64,000 nt of DNA from Nannochloris sp. 'desiccata' (Eukaryota > Chlorophyta > Trebouxiophyceae > Chlorellales > Chlorellaceae), in the NCBI GenBank assembly GCA_019044685.2, contig JAGTXX020000009.1, positions 1,860,001 to 1,924,000 on the forward strand. Direction: 5' to 3'. The translations under genes were made by a program, and so were the position numbers. Below, one piece after another: positions 20,521-31,784 of this stretch (within the stretch, counting starts at the first letter, position 1; each line of letters starts with the position of its first letter). The notes beneath the pieces were generated by a model. The model saw only the letters and a program-made list of their open reading frames with translations, made no database searches and was not told the origin of the DNA.

Positions 20521-22311
20521 CTATCCTCTCCACCCATACTTATCTAACCACATCAATGCCACTCCATTCGTCCACCCAAACCCATCCATACAGGCATACT
20601 CACCACCCCCACCTTGCACCCCTACCTCTCGAACATCAAACTTCTCGAACATTCTCCCCGTCGATTTCCATGCCGCAAATGCAGTTTTTAGATATTTGCT
20701 AGCAATCTCTTCAGCTATTTCAGCTCCTAAGTCACCGCCATACCTCTCACACCCTTCAGAGAGCATTGATTGCAAAGGGGGCCATGCATTTGGCCAGTCC
20801 CATTGTTCTCCAGTTTCACTTGTCGAGGCAGCAACGCCTCCAAGTGAAATCAGACCGGAACTTATTAAAGATTTTATAGCCAACGTAGCTTGTGGGCTGT
20901 TGGGGAGGGCACAGCCACACCATAATGGCACGAAATCAGAAGCGTAGATAGCAATACTAGACGGGGAAGAGGGCGAGGATGCTGTTTCGTTCGCAACAAA
21001 CTGGATACTATATTTCCTTTCAAAACCACAGCCACCGTTGCAACGACCATCAACTTGTTCAAATTCCGGATTAACTAGAATAAAATCTCTCCAACGGTGG
21101 GTCTCTGGGTCCCAATGCAACTCATTTATTGTCTTTAATCGTCCATCAGCTGCGGAGCTCCATTTCTGCACCATTTTTTCAGTTTCTTCTATCTCATCTC
21201 TCTGTCTGCCTTCTTCTCCTAGTAGAGCTGCCGCTGCCAACATTGCAGTCGTTTTTTCAGCTCTAAATAACAATGCATTCAAATCAGCAGGGTAAATTTT
21301 CGATGTTCTTATTGTAGGCAACGATTTCCCATCTTCAAACCATCGAGAAGAGAAATCCCACCCAGATTCAGCAGCAGAAGCTATATCACAGAGAATATCT
21401 TCTTCTGTTCTTTCAAGCTTACTTTGATCTTTTGATTGGTGCTTTCGTTGTTGGCCTTGCTGCTCTACTTCTTGAATGGCTGAAGTACCACTAGAAACAG
21501 CTAGTCTTAGCGTAGCTAGATCTTCTTTTAGAGATTCAGGGCGAGGTTGCCTCCAGTCAGCACAATATCTAGTAACTAGAAAACGCCTTTGAGGATCTTT
21601 TGAAATTGCAGTGGTACCTATCGCTGTTTCTGACGAGCAGGTTTTACTAGGGCTAGTAACCGAAATAAATGAACTTCGAGGCGCTTGTCTCCACCATGTT
21701 AGCTCTATATCTAAAGCAGGCAATGCCTTAGTCAAAAAATCTCGATCTTTTGTAGATTCCCAGACAGCCTCTACCATTAGCGCCAATAGAGGTGGTTGTG
21801 ATCTATTCAAATAATAACTGCGCAGCCCATTAGGGACAAATCCATGGGTGTGAACACAGTGAACTAAATTTAATACTACATTCTTGGCTAGGTCATCAAG
21901 TCCGCTAACTAATAGACCTTTAATGGCCCAATAAGAGTCCCAATAGTACCCCTCCCGGAAGCGAGCGCCGGGGACTATAAACGGGCCTGGAACAGGGAGA
22001 AGACTGTAAAAGCTAGGGTTTTTGAATACTAAGTTTACAGCAGTACGGCATAATGTACCCCAGGTTGTGTGCAGAGCAGTAGCCCATTCACGAACAGTAG
22101 GTTCGGTGACCTTGGGAAGCCAGTCAGACGGTGGAGGTGGCAGAGGGGTAGAGGCGTATGGTTCTATGAGATCGGTTTGTACAGGTAAGAACCAAGTATC
22201 TATAAATGATTTCAGTGCTGTAAAGTATGCTTCTGGGTCTGTGATAGGGTCTGGAAAAGAGGTGGCAACAAAGGCGGTAGCAACTTCATTTGGAGATGCA
22301 GTTAAAGGCAT
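20521..22311 (-). CDS. TRE1: Trehalase, glycoside hydrolase family 37
   Basis: Single exon, 596 residues, ATG at 22311. It hydrolyses alpha,alpha-trehalose to two glucose. Signature 1 appears as PGARFREGYYWDSYW (about 114-128), where the family has PGGRFxExYxWDxY. Signature 2 appears as QWDWPNAWPPLQ near the C-terminus, with the neighbouring Gly/Glu-rich stretch. The typical helical barrel elements (LNRSQPPLL, ESGWDFSSRWF, PADLNALLF) are all present. There is no N-terminal signal peptide or membrane anchor, so it looks cytosolic, unlike land-plant TRE1. It has a low-complexity insert around residues 290-310 (Gln/Lys/Ser-rich). Confidence 0.93.
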   Translation of the reverse strand: MPLTASPNEVATAFVATSFPDPITDPEAYFTALKSFIDTWFLPVQTDLIEPYASTPLPPPPSDWLPKVTEPTVREWATALHTTWGTLCRTAVNLVFKNPSFYSLLPVPGPFIVPGARFREGYYWDSYWAIKGLLVSGLDDLAKNVVLNLVHCVHTHGFVPNGLRSYYLNRSQPPLLALMVEAVWESTKDRDFLTKALPALDIELTWWRQAPRSSFISVTSPSKTCSSETAIGTTAISKDPQRRFLVTRYCADWRQPRPESLKEDLATLRLAVSSGTSAIQEVEQQGQQRKHQSKDQSKLERTEEDILCDIASAAESGWDFSSRWFEDGKSLPTIRTSKIYPADLNALLFRAEKTTAMLAAAALLGEEGRQRDEIEETEKMVQKWSSAADGRLKTINELHWDPETHRWRDFILVNPEFEQVDGRCNGGCGFERKYSIQFVANETASSPSSPSSIAIYASDFVPLWCGCALPNSPQATLAIKSLISSGLISLGGVAASTSETGEQWDWPNAWPPLQSMLSEGCERYGGDLGAEIAEEIASKYLKTAFAAWKSTGRMFEKFDVREVGVQGGGGEYACMDGFGWTNGVALMWLDKYGWRG

Positions 22312-22745
22312 GTCCCTGAAACAATGTGGAAAATCATTTGATCAGCTTTTGGAATTTTTTTATGGTATTAAGTAGGCGTTATACTTCAAAATTCTGAAAA
22401 AACCTACACAATTGTTTTGCTGTCAGGGAACAAATCGGCATCGCCCACAGCTTTAAGCACGTCTGATAGGGCCGCTGCGGTAGCCCCAGTGCCTTCCATC
22501 ATTTTTATTATTTGGTTTGATTGACATTGGGGCAGCAACTTTATGAAAACAAAGATGGGTCTGTTCAGTTCAAATGACGTGAAATGACTAATTGAATTAA
22601 AATATAAAGTTTCTCTCTCGTCAAGCTTCTTAGCAAGATTTTATTGTTTTGTAATTTTATTTATCGTGTCGATGTTGATCCGAAACGTCTCGTAGCCCTT
22701 GGACGAGACCTTTTATTAGTTTTGACCGTCTGGAATCCAAGATAC
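22312..22745. promoter_or_regulatory. Divergent promoter region, trehalase / histidine phosphatase
   Basis: About 430 bp between divergent start codons. A frame in phase with the phosphatase is open back to a TTG at 22644 but contains no ATG, so either the 5' leader is by chance open or an upstream exon exists. AT-rich near 22590-22670. No clear motif. Confidence 0.4.
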
Positions 22746-23981
22746 ATGACGTCTAAACAAGCAGAAGACAGAGCCTCAAAGTTCAAAAGACATGTAGCAG
22801 CCTTGAATAAGCAATTCTCAGAATGGGTTACGTCTCAGGTTGGTTCCAAACCAGACCGTCTTCTCGCCGCTGGTATTTTAGACTACTCCAGGCACGCTGC
22901 GAGGCTCCGCTTGGAGTTCTCTGATATAATAAGCAGCTCTGAAGATGAGAAATCTCAAGAAAACTCTTTTCACAGACGAACCTATGCTCCTTTGCTATCT
23001 ATAATGCCGTCTTGCCATACTAAAACTATCCACTTCATAAGACATGGTGAAGGTTGGCACAATATCGGTTTGGCAAATCACGACGCCCAATTGACCCCAA
23101 GAGGATGGCAACAAGCCCACGCTTTAGGTCGGCACATGCAAAATTATGAACTAACACGTAATGTACAATTAATTGTTGTCTCCCCTTTAATGCGGGCCTT
23201 GGAAACCGCAGCTGGTGTCTTTGGCGTGGTCTCTTCTTCTGAGAATGAGAAAGTAAAAAACCCGATGGCCGCTGCCACCATTGCAACTACAAATGAAATA
23301 CTAATGAAAGCTCAAAGTGAAGTACCAGATATCAAAGCCGCCCACCCGGAAGTAAAAATAAAGCATCCAAACGTAACTTTTCTAGCAAATGAGCTGTGTA
23401 GAGAGCGATTAGGCCCTTCTTCGTGTGATTGTCGACGAAAATGTTCTGAAGCCGCTGTTTCATTTCCCGGCGTCGATTTTTCTTTAATAAACGACGATAC
23501 AGATCCACACTGGCGCCCCGGCAATGTAGAACCAGAAGAAGCGGTTGTTTTACGTGGTAGACAGTTTCTGCAATGGTTGATGTCCCTGCCAAAGAGCAAT
23601 ATTGCTGTTGTAACCCACTCGGCGTTTTTATGGTTTACGCTTTCGGGGTTTGGATCTGAGAACATTAGACCAGTAAGAGAGAAATTACAGCGCTGGTATG
23701 AGAATTGTGAGATGCGTACTGTGGTGTTGAGTGATGGAGGGTCTGCTGCGGTGGTGGCAGCGTTGGATTCCGATTATAAGGGAGGGCATGTGGTTGCAGA
23801 ACCACAGCAAGCTTTGATGGAGGCAGAGGCAGCGTTGGATTCCGATTATAAGGGAGGGCATATGGTTGCAGAACCACAGCAAGCTTTGATGGAGGCAGAG
23901 GCAGAGGCAGAAAAAGTAAAACAGAAGAAGGAAGAGGAGGGCAAGATTAACGAGAGTGAGGAAATGATGATAGAAACTTGA
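22746..23981 (+). CDS. Histidine phosphatase (phosphoglycerate-mutase-like) with C-terminal repeats
   Basis: 411 residues from the ATG at 22746. The phosphatase core starts with the RHG motif FIRHGEGWHN (catalytic His at residue 100), then VVSPLMRALETA, and the second catalytic His in VVTHSAFLW. This matches plant phosphoglycerate-mutase-like proteins, which are usually phosphatases of unknown substrate. The first 85 residues form a separate helical region (SKFKRHVAALNKQFSEWV) that I do not recognise. The C-terminus carries two copies of a 24-residue unit starting AALDSDYKGGH, then an acidic/basic Glu/Lys-rich tail. A Cys-rich CDCRRKC insert lies before the distal His. An extra upstream exon cannot be excluded. 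Confidence 0.82.
   Translation: MTSKQAEDRASKFKRHVAALNKQFSEWVTSQVGSKPDRLLAAGILDYSRHAARLRLEFSDIISSSEDEKSQENSFHRRTYAPLLSIMPSCHTKTIHFIRHGEGWHNIGLANHDAQLTPRGWQQAHALGRHMQNYELTRNVQLIVVSPLMRALETAAGVFGVVSSSENEKVKNPMAAATIATTNEILMKAQSEVPDIKAAHPEVKIKHPNVTFLANELCRERLGPSSCDCRRKCSEAAVSFPGVDFSLINDDTDPHWRPGNVEPEEAVVLRGRQFLQWLMSLPKSNIAVVTHSAFLWFTLSGFGSENIRPVREKLQRWYENCEMRTVVLSDGGSAAVVAALDSDYKGGHVVAEPQQALMEAEAALDSDYKGGHMVAEPQQALMEAEAEAEKVKQKKEEEGKINESEEMMIET
23760..23903 (+). repeat. Tandem repeat, two 72-nt units, in frame
   Basis: Two nearly identical 72-nt units start at 23760 and 23832 (gcgttggattccgattataa in both). They differ by single bases, such as gtggtt versus atggtt (Val to Met). The period is a multiple of three, so the phosphatase frame is kept and 24 residues are duplicated. 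High identity suggests a recent duplication. Confidence 0.95.
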
Positions 23982-24338
23982 ATATGAAGACGTGAAGGGG
24001 AGGACTAGAGGTCGGTAAGATGTAAACATGAATTTAAAAATGATCCAAACCGACAAATAGGCAAGAAAATCAGTGTCTGAAGGACCAGTGTCCCTAAAAA
24101 GCTACACCACGACTCTCGCGATCGCTGCACACTTCAGTAATTGTGGTTGGGTGAGGTAAGTTGATACATAAAAATAGAATAAAAGAACCCCAACAGGGTA
24201 ACTTGAGGGATCGTACAGATGAGAAAACCCCAAATCAGCTTCGCCATCCGAATGTCGGTGGATCGGGAACGTACAGGCCGTGATTTGTTAAAAGATCGGG
24301 CTAATTCTCACTTGTTTCTTCATCAATTGTTATCAAAT
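23982..24338. other. Intergenic region before the small secreted peptide gene
   Basis: About 355 bp. In-frame upstream ATGs of the peptide gene occur at 24219 and 24252, so its 5' end is ambiguous. No other feature. Confidence 0.4.
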
Positions 24339-24864
24339 ATGCGTTTCTCGCTACTCATTGTGCTCTTCTTTGCTTTGCTGCTGGTGGAGCCTGCCTTTAG
24401 CAAGCCAATTTTCGGTAAGATTCATTTTAAAATTGAGGACAACGATGACTAACCCAGCAACTGGTATGCACCCATAATCGGACGCATGTGTTGTCAGATG
24501 TTTGGTGTTTGATTTTTAGATGTGTTTGTGATAGCGGAATTATGTATTAAGACCGGATTATGTACCAGCAACGGACTGGATAATCTTAAAGCCTTTATTT
24601 ATTCTTTTGTAGGTGTTCAAGGCAAAATTTGCCAGAAAGCTAGGAAGAAACCTATTCCTGGTGGATGGGCTCGGATTCGGGGAGATGTGCCTGATGTAAG
24701 CATTTAACTTATTGATTTCAAAGATGTCGCTAATCGGCCGACTGTCGAGCAATGAAAATGTTAATGAGCTCGTTATCTTATGCTCATTTTCCTTCAAGCT
24801 GAATATACACTATCCTTTCACACAGGCTAAAACAAGCAGATCGAGGCTTGGAAGCAAAAAGTGA
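24339..24864 (+). CDS. Small basic secreted peptide, unknown family
   Basis: Three exons (24339-24414, 24613-24695, 24826-24864) encode 65 residues. A strong signal peptide (MRFSLLIVLFFALLLVEPAFS) leads to a mature part of about 43 residues with many Lys/Arg, one Cys, and the stretch PIPGGWARIRGD. Net charge is clearly positive. Junctions: GTAAGA/TTGTAG and GTAAGC/CACAG; both joins keep the frame and end in TGA. In-frame ATGs at 24219 and 24252 could extend the N-terminus by up to 40 residues, which would bury the signal peptide. If intron 1 is kept the frame ends after 12 more codons. A secreted signalling, wall or antimicrobial peptide is possible; I recognise no family. Confidence 0.55.
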
Positions 24865-25521
24865 TGATTCCCAGGAATGAGAACTGCAAGGCGGTCAAGG
24901 TCAAATTTTCAAAAGCATGCCAACAGAAAACTGCAAAAACCAACTATCAATATAGAGCAATTGTTACTCTTGATTGCAGTGATCACTACCATGACAAGCC
25001 CTTCCAGATTAGATTCTCTGTCTAAGAAGGTTTTTTGGACCGCCAATCCCATTCTTTTACTGCCCCTCCATTACGAGTGAAAATATCGTTCACTATCTGA
25101 CCACTTCTAGGATTGAAGAGCACTGCATGATATTCTAAGTGCTCTTGATATGTTCCCTTTCAATTATCTTGCGTGCATTAGCTAACTATTTCCCCTCTTG
25201 AACTCTTCAAGTTGCCGTCAGGTTGAAATTCATTGGCGCACCTTTTTTTGTTTTGTTCTTACCCTAAAAGACCACCAGCTCGCGTATTGCTGCATAAACA
25301 ATTGTGTAAATACCGCTTTTCGCTGTTGCTGATATATACACGGGCAACAAGAGCACCTTTTCTGTCCGATTGACCAAAAGCATCTCCCAGTTCAGCCAAG
25401 AGTAAAGCTTAAAAGCTGAGGTTCCTTGCTGTAATTACCTTCTTATCGCTTTGGAATACCTTCAAATAAATTATTTAAATCCCAAACCCTGTGCCGCATC
25501 GAAAGAAAATTAATACGTACA
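24865..25521. other. Intergenic region, 657 bp
   Basis: Contains 3' sequence of the peptide gene and 5' sequence of the proline-rich membrane protein. ATG-initiated frames (for example one starting at 24877, 67 codons) overlap exon 3 of the peptide and have no recognisable composition. TATA-like tatata near 25331-25336. I see no RNA gene. Confidence 0.4.
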
Positions 25522-26213
25522 ATGAAACCTGGTGGTGATGCCCCATCGAAACCCGCTGGAGCACCTCCACCAACATTTGTCCCTGTACCTGATCCGGTAG
25601 CTCAGGGTCAACCTGCTCAAGGGCAACAACAGCAGGAATATCAATCACGTCCACCCCCTGGATACTATCCGCCTGGTGCTGCTGCACCTATGCCTATTCC
25701 ACCGCCCCCCACAGTTTATTACGCACAGGTGATGCCCGGCTACATCATGCGGCCTCCTCGCGTTCCTCCTCAGCCTGGTATGGTCGTAGTAGGATATGAG
25801 AGTAAGTTTTAAAGCACTGCTGTAGTGATCCGTATGATTAAATTAATGACAGAGAAGCAGCAAGTACTCTGGAAAATAGCGTTGCATCAAATCATAGATA
25901 ATACCGTCCTTGCATTTTTTTTTTGGCAAACAACGTCATTTTTTCTTTTCGCAACTTAACTGAGTTCATTATGTTTTACCTGCTTCTCGCAGCTACTTCT
26001 CCCGAGGTGGGCTGCTGTAAATGCGAAGACCTTAATATCGCTGGCTGGATGTCGGTCATTTTGTTGGTCATCATCTTCTTCCCTCTCTGCTGGATCCCCT
26101 GCTTGGTTGAAGGATGCCACGATCCTTCCTGCCGTCCTGTCTATGGGTGGCCAAGCCAGCAGCAGCAGCAATACGGGGCTCCTCGGCAGTACCCTGTCGT
26201 TGCTTCTCCCTAG
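25522..26213 (+). CDS. Proline-rich protein with Cys-rich membrane span, unknown family
   Basis: Two exons (25522-25801 and 25993-26213) encode 166 residues. The first 90 are Pro/Gln/Gly-rich (APPPTFVPVPDP, PPPGYYPPGAA) and unstructured, resembling PPGY-type adaptors. Then CCKCED, a hydrophobic span (GWMSVILLVIIFFPLCWIPC), and a second Cys pair in EGCHDPSCRPVYG. Paired Cys motifs flanking a hydrophobic helix recall LITAF/BRI3-type membrane zinc-binding proteins, but the CxxC spacing does not fit them cleanly. The tail has five Gln. The intron is 191 nt, phase 1. Likely a cytosol-facing endomembrane protein; function unknown. Confidence 0.75.
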
Positions 26214-26352
26214 GCTTGAACACAGGAATAATGCCCTCTTTTTATATAATCACTTTGCATGTAATCACAAAGGCTTAAGATACATATCATGGCACCATAT
26301 CATACAATAGCAACTCATTTAGTACATTTAATGAAAACTTAGCACTATCAAT

Positions 26353-29300
26353 CTATTCATCAGGTATCACCGCCTCTCCCGCCAAGGCTACCTCGCCTAA
26401 TCCATATTTCTGAGCCTCGGCTTCCAACGCAGCTTCCAACACCAATCTCCCAGCTTCTTTATTCAACACTGCATTATATTCCCCACAATTTGTATGTTGT
26501 ATACATCCAGGACAGCCACCTGAAAAAGTACAGGAACACGTAGAGATCATTGATAACGCTCGTTGCAATAGGTCTGTAAAACGACCACATGCTGCTTTTG
26601 CAAGACCTATTCCACCGCCGGGATGTTTGTCATATATCAATATCCTTTCAGGTTTATATCTTGTATCATACGGGTTATCGCATTCAGTGCCTACATCCTC
26701 TGGATTGGTCATGATAAAGAGAGGTAGAGCATTGAGCACAGCATGCGCAGCAGCATGGACACCATCTCGAAATGGCAGCCCCGCTGCTTCCACCCTTCTG
26801 CGTGCAGTAGGTGGTAATCGTAGATACGCAGCTTCTGTTTCGTACTGGACGTCAGGTAGAAATAAGTCAACTGAATCGAAGACTTCTCCGGTACCACGCC
26901 AAATACGAACAAAGCCTAGCCAGCGAGTCGTTACTGTACAAGCACTTGCACGAGCTGATGTTGGGAGAACAAGAGGAGAAGCAGAGGATGTAGAAGAATC
27001 CACACGCGCACTAGGAAATGCACTTTCCCCGCCTCCAATCACTTGCACTGCAGTGTAATCTACCGATTTTGTATAGTACTTCACATCAACTGGTCGTACC
27101 AAGGCCACTTTTGCATCTAAATCCAATTTTCTACACAAGTAGGTACGACCTTGGTAGAAATACGTAGAACCGTCATGAACTTGATAAAACACTTTTGTCT
27201 CTTCTACTTCTTCTAAGACTTTGTTATCAGCAGTTTCATCTATAATAGAAAACTTGCCAGGGTCAATTGCACGTAGAGTAATAGTAGAAGCGGGGTTTTT
27301 AGCGCTTCCTGTATAGAGGAAATTTCGACCTAAAATGCCTTTATGTTGCAATGTAGCCACTGCTGCAGGGAGATTAGGCCCAAAATAGTATGCAGAATCT
27401 AAATCGACGTCCAAAAGTGCTTCATATGCTGCGCATGCTGCGTGAGCTTGCAACGCAGCAGGATTTGAGACATCCACGAGGGCACTTTCAATAGCCCGAG
27501 AAAATAACTTTTCGGGGTTTTTAAAGAAGTATTGATCCAAGGGGCCATCCCAACCAACATAAATTGAAATAGAAGGTTGTTGAGAACGGCCTGCGCGGCC
27601 AGCCTGTTGCCATAATGAAGCAATAGACCCGGGAAAGCCTAAATGGAGGGTTGCATCAAGCCCACCTGCGCAAAAATGGGAAAAAGAAAAGAGGAGCAAG
27701 TAAGAGATGAGGGGCAAGTAAGGTAACGCAAATTCCAGGGACGAACAATTAAAAAACTTGATTACTTGCCTATATCGACACCCAGTTCAAGCGCATTAGT
27801 AGCAGCGACACCAAGTAAAGCACCAGAGAATAACGCAGCTTCTATTTGGCGTCTCTCATTAGCAGAGTAGCCTGCACGGTAGACTGCAACTTTTGTTTGA
27901 AGCTCTGGAGCTGTCACCATCAAAATTTCTCGAACGTAGGCAATAACTAACTCAGACAGTTTGCGTGTTTTGCAAAATGCGATGGTGCGGAGTCCATGCT
28001 GTACACATTCTGCGAGAAGAGAGGCGATTTCTACTATAGGAGAAGTACGTGCAGAGGCCATATCAACACCGGCACTACCAAAACGAGCTGCTGCTGCTGC
28101 TGCTGCTGGTGAGATCTTTGCAGCAGATGATTGTTTAGCAGAAAGACTCGTAGGGAGAGGCTCCATTTTATCTTCGTCGTCGGTGGCATTTCTACTAGTA
28201 CCAGCCGCAGCAGTAGTGGTACCGTGTCGAGGTCCTATCTTAATTACTCTGCGTTGCCCAAGTCCAGCCCCGCCATTATTCTTACCATCACCGCAACCAT
28301 GCTGCTGAGGTAATGAAGAAATTGGGTTGGTATAAAGACCAGATGCAAGTGAAATAGCTGCAGTAGCTTGCGATATAAGAGCACGCTGCCGAGAGGTCAG
28401 CTGCTGGGGGGGCTGATGTTGTTGGGGCTCTATGGCAGCAGCAGCAACGGTAGATCTACCAGAGGTAGAAGGCAGGGTGGTGGAAGGTGCTGCTTCTTTC
28501 CCAGGCACCGCTGCTGTACTTCTAACCTCTGCACTGCCAGTTAGTGATACTAATTTTGCTTTCACTACTGGATCTCGCTGCCCAGCGCGCACAGCAGCAG
28601 CCCATTCTTCTTCTTCTTCAGTTCCACGCTCAGGACCGCCGAGCATGATTCCAGCATTCCTTTCTTGCCGCGCAGCACGCACAGCAGAACGCTCAAATTC
28701 TTGCATCGCTCTTTTATTCACTAAACGACTACTAGAAGCTTTATCTGCACCATTTAAACCTCCATCAACGGCAGTAGCAGTAGCAGTAGAAGTAGCAGTA
28801 CCCGCTGCCTCTCCCGTTGCCTTTGCTAGCTCAGGATGCTTTAATGGTGGATTCCACAAAACAAATTCTTTACTTCCATGTGGCGATCCGTCTTTATCCA
28901 CCAAAACAACCTCAGGTACACCTAGCAAAGTACACGCATGCTGCACTGGGTTTGCAACAGTCGCTGTTGTCACAGCAAACGTAGGCTGGCTGTTATACAC
29001 ACGAAAACAGACTCTGCGTAAACGGCGTAATACCAGAGCAGTATGACATCCAAATACCCCTTTATAGCTATGCGCTTCGTCCACAACAACATACTTCAAA
29101 TTTAATAAAATTCTTGAAAAATGAGTGTGGACGGGTAAAACAGACAAGTGAAGCATATCGGGGTTTGTTAATATTAACTGGGCTTTATCTCTAATACTAG
29201 CTCGAGCATCCATAGGTGTATCTCCATCATAGATTTCCACAGCAGGCGCAGTATCAGCACCAAAGGCAGCAACTGCCATATCGTTTAAATTCTTCCTCTG

Positions 29301-31784
29301 GTCTTGTGCAAGCGCCTTTGTTGGGAAAATGAGCACAGCACACGCAGCAGGATCAGCTACCAAGGCTTCGAAAATAGGAACAGCGTAGCAAAGACTCTTT
29401 CCACTTGCAGTAGACGTAGCTATGACTGTATGTGTTCTAGAACGAAGGTGGGTAATAGCTTCTGCTTGATGAGAATAGAGTGTTGTTATGTGTCTTTGTT
29501 GCAGTGCATGTCGTACTTGGGGTGGTGGTACTGGAGAGAGGTCAGTCGAAGTAGCTGGTCGTGCTGGTAGTACCTCAACATGTACGATTTGATTCTGGTA
29601 CCCTGGTCGAGATTTAAGATGTTTTAAGAAAGCAGGTGCGGTCAGATGGGTTGTATCTGTACAAGGAGCATGCTTTTTTAGTAATTGCGGTGGAGCTGCA
29701 GGAGCTTTGCGAGCTCTTTTCGAAGGAGGAGGCTTTCTTGGTTGTTGTTGTAGTCGTGTTGTTGCATGTTGTGCAATCGTCAATGCATCAAGAGCATCAC
29801 CACCACCACTACTGCCTATTGTATTTGATCCAGGTTGTGGTGGTTGCACTGTTTGCAAAATTTCAGTGCTTTCCTTCAGTGCAGATAAACTAACTGTATT
29901 CTCTAATGGAAACAATGGGTGCCATTTGCCCAGTTTGAGTAGATTTTGTAGAAGAGCGTCTGTAGATTGCTGCTCTATATGTTCATCAATCAAAGAAATA
30001 ACTTCTGCGGGAGCTTCAACACCTGTGTCCGCAGCCGCTTGAGCTTGAGCTCGTTGCTGATTCTGTTTTCCAGCTTTACTTCTTCTCGTATTTGCAGCAC
30101 GCGTTTTCGTGGCTTTTTGTACCTGATAAATTTCTGGAGCAGGTGGTACAGCGTCTCCAAAATATCGTTCTTGTAGTACAACTATTGCATTAATGAGAGA
30201 TTTCCGAAGCTGCCAGGCCATTCTACGAGGCTTATTTGAAATTAGCTTCCTTTTACGACTACTTTTAATAGTCTTGGGAGGCACAACAACCCCACCATTT
30301 TGTTCTCGGTTGATTTCATCAAGCGTATCATCAGCGTCTAGCGCTACTGCAGAAGTACCAGCCACGGTACTTCTAGGTATTTGATTTTCAGCAGCATATA
30401 TTTCTTCTAGGAATGGTATCGGCGGAGAACCACCTGCTTCATATTTGGCTTCCCATGGATCTACAAGACTAATTAATAGATCTTCAGCAGTAGCAGCTAC
30501 GGCTGCCATCCCCTCCACCGCCCTGTGAGCGCCACCTTCCGTTCCACCTTCAATCAACTCTACTACTCCATCAGCATCATTAGTACTGCCATTAATTCCA
30601 TCTCTCCAAGCATCTGTACGATTCTCTGGTACATCAGCTGCACTCAAGTGTCTCGACACATGTACTACACTTGGACACAAACTAGCCAGTACTTCTAGAT
30701 TTTCTAAAGTTAATAGAGGCATCACGCCTGCGTTATTCATACTTTGTTGAATACCACTGAATGTGCATTGGATGTGATGCCGTTGGAAAAACTCGTAAAA
30801 CGTACATAGAGTGCGAAATTGAGATTCCAAAATGAGTGCTGTTGATGGGAGCGGCAACGATGCGATAGCTTCAGGAGAGAGGGCCGATATTAGAGGGAAA
30901 AGGTTGATCTCTTGTGGAAGATTTCCAATAAAGACAATGTTAGTAGAAGAAGGAATAGACAGGGTTGTTTCTGGCAGAGGAGCAGTAGATGGAGCTGCTG
31001 GTGCCTCTTCCCGCTCCTGTTGTGGTCGTTGTGGCCGGTGTCCACTATCAATAGAAGAAGCAAGCTGTAACAAAGTTTTACCTTGCGGAGCATTCGGTTT
31101 AGCTATCTCTTTAATAAAACCAGCACCTGGTAAATCTCCTGCCCTTTCAATTTGCACTTGTTGTTCGGGCAATCTGTTTACTGCCAAGAGCTGTTTCGGC
31201 TTTTGTGGAGAGGGTTGAGGTCTTGATAGATACCCAGGTAATAAAGAATATAGAGTATCAGATTTAGGTGAAGAAGGCTGTTCTTCAGACAAAATACCGT
31301 CACTTTGCTCGCTCGGCGGTAACGCAGTTGTAGCTGTATCATTTCCGGAAAGCAGGCGGTGGCTGTGGCGGTTGCTGGCTGTGGCGGGACCTTCTCGAGG
31401 CTTTCTTTCTAACGCGACCTGCTCAATACATTAAAAAAACATTAAAGATTCGATATATGTCAGATTGTGTAATGCAGAGGTTTTAGGTCGCTAAGAACTC
31501 ACCAGAAATTCTCCTGGTAAGAGATTGAGACTTCCTACCGAAACACATCCTTTCACAATGGAGCCCTGCAGAAAGATTACAGAATGTTAGAGACAATAAC
31601 ACGCATTCTATACATCGACTATATATGTTGAAATATAACCCACATTCCTAAATAATTGGCAGGAGGCTAAATTCGCCTTTTGTTGGCTCAACAGATCTCT
31701 GAGTTGCTTGACATTTATCTGATCAGAAGTGCATCTGACAATAATGCTTTCGCCATTAATTAAGCGAACGTGAATATCCGCCAT
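26353..31784 (-). CDS. HRQ1: HRQ1/RecQ4-like DEAH-type DNA helicase with N-terminal ubiquitin-like region
   Basis: Four exons on the minus strand: 31784-31644, 31565-31503, 31418-27770 and 27665-26353, giving 1,721 residues. HRQ1 is a 3'-5' helicase acting in interstrand crosslink and excision repair. Exons 1-2 encode about 68 residues beginning MADIHVRLINGES, a ubiquitin-like beta-grasp region, as in plant homologues of this helicase. A long low-complexity region follows. The helicase core has motif I as ATSTASGKS, motif II as VDEAHSYKG, motif V as LELGVDIGGLDA and motif VI as QQAGRAGRS. The C-terminal DUF1998/MZB domain holds four Cys in CSCTFSGGCPGC...C. The last intron (27769-27666) has a GC donor. 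The large single open frame starts at TTG 31292, so exons 1-2 are needed to supply an ATG. Confidence 0.9.
27666..27769 (-). other. GC-AG intron in the HRQ1 helicase gene
   Basis: On the minus strand the exon ends GATATAG and the intron begins GCAAGT; it ends TTTTTGCGCAG. Joining here gives VDIG-GLDATLHLGFPG, the conserved motif V sequence of HRQ1. No GT near this site restores the frame, and reading through hits TAA after two codons (GCAAG-TAA). All other introns modelled in the window start with GT. Confidence 0.85.
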
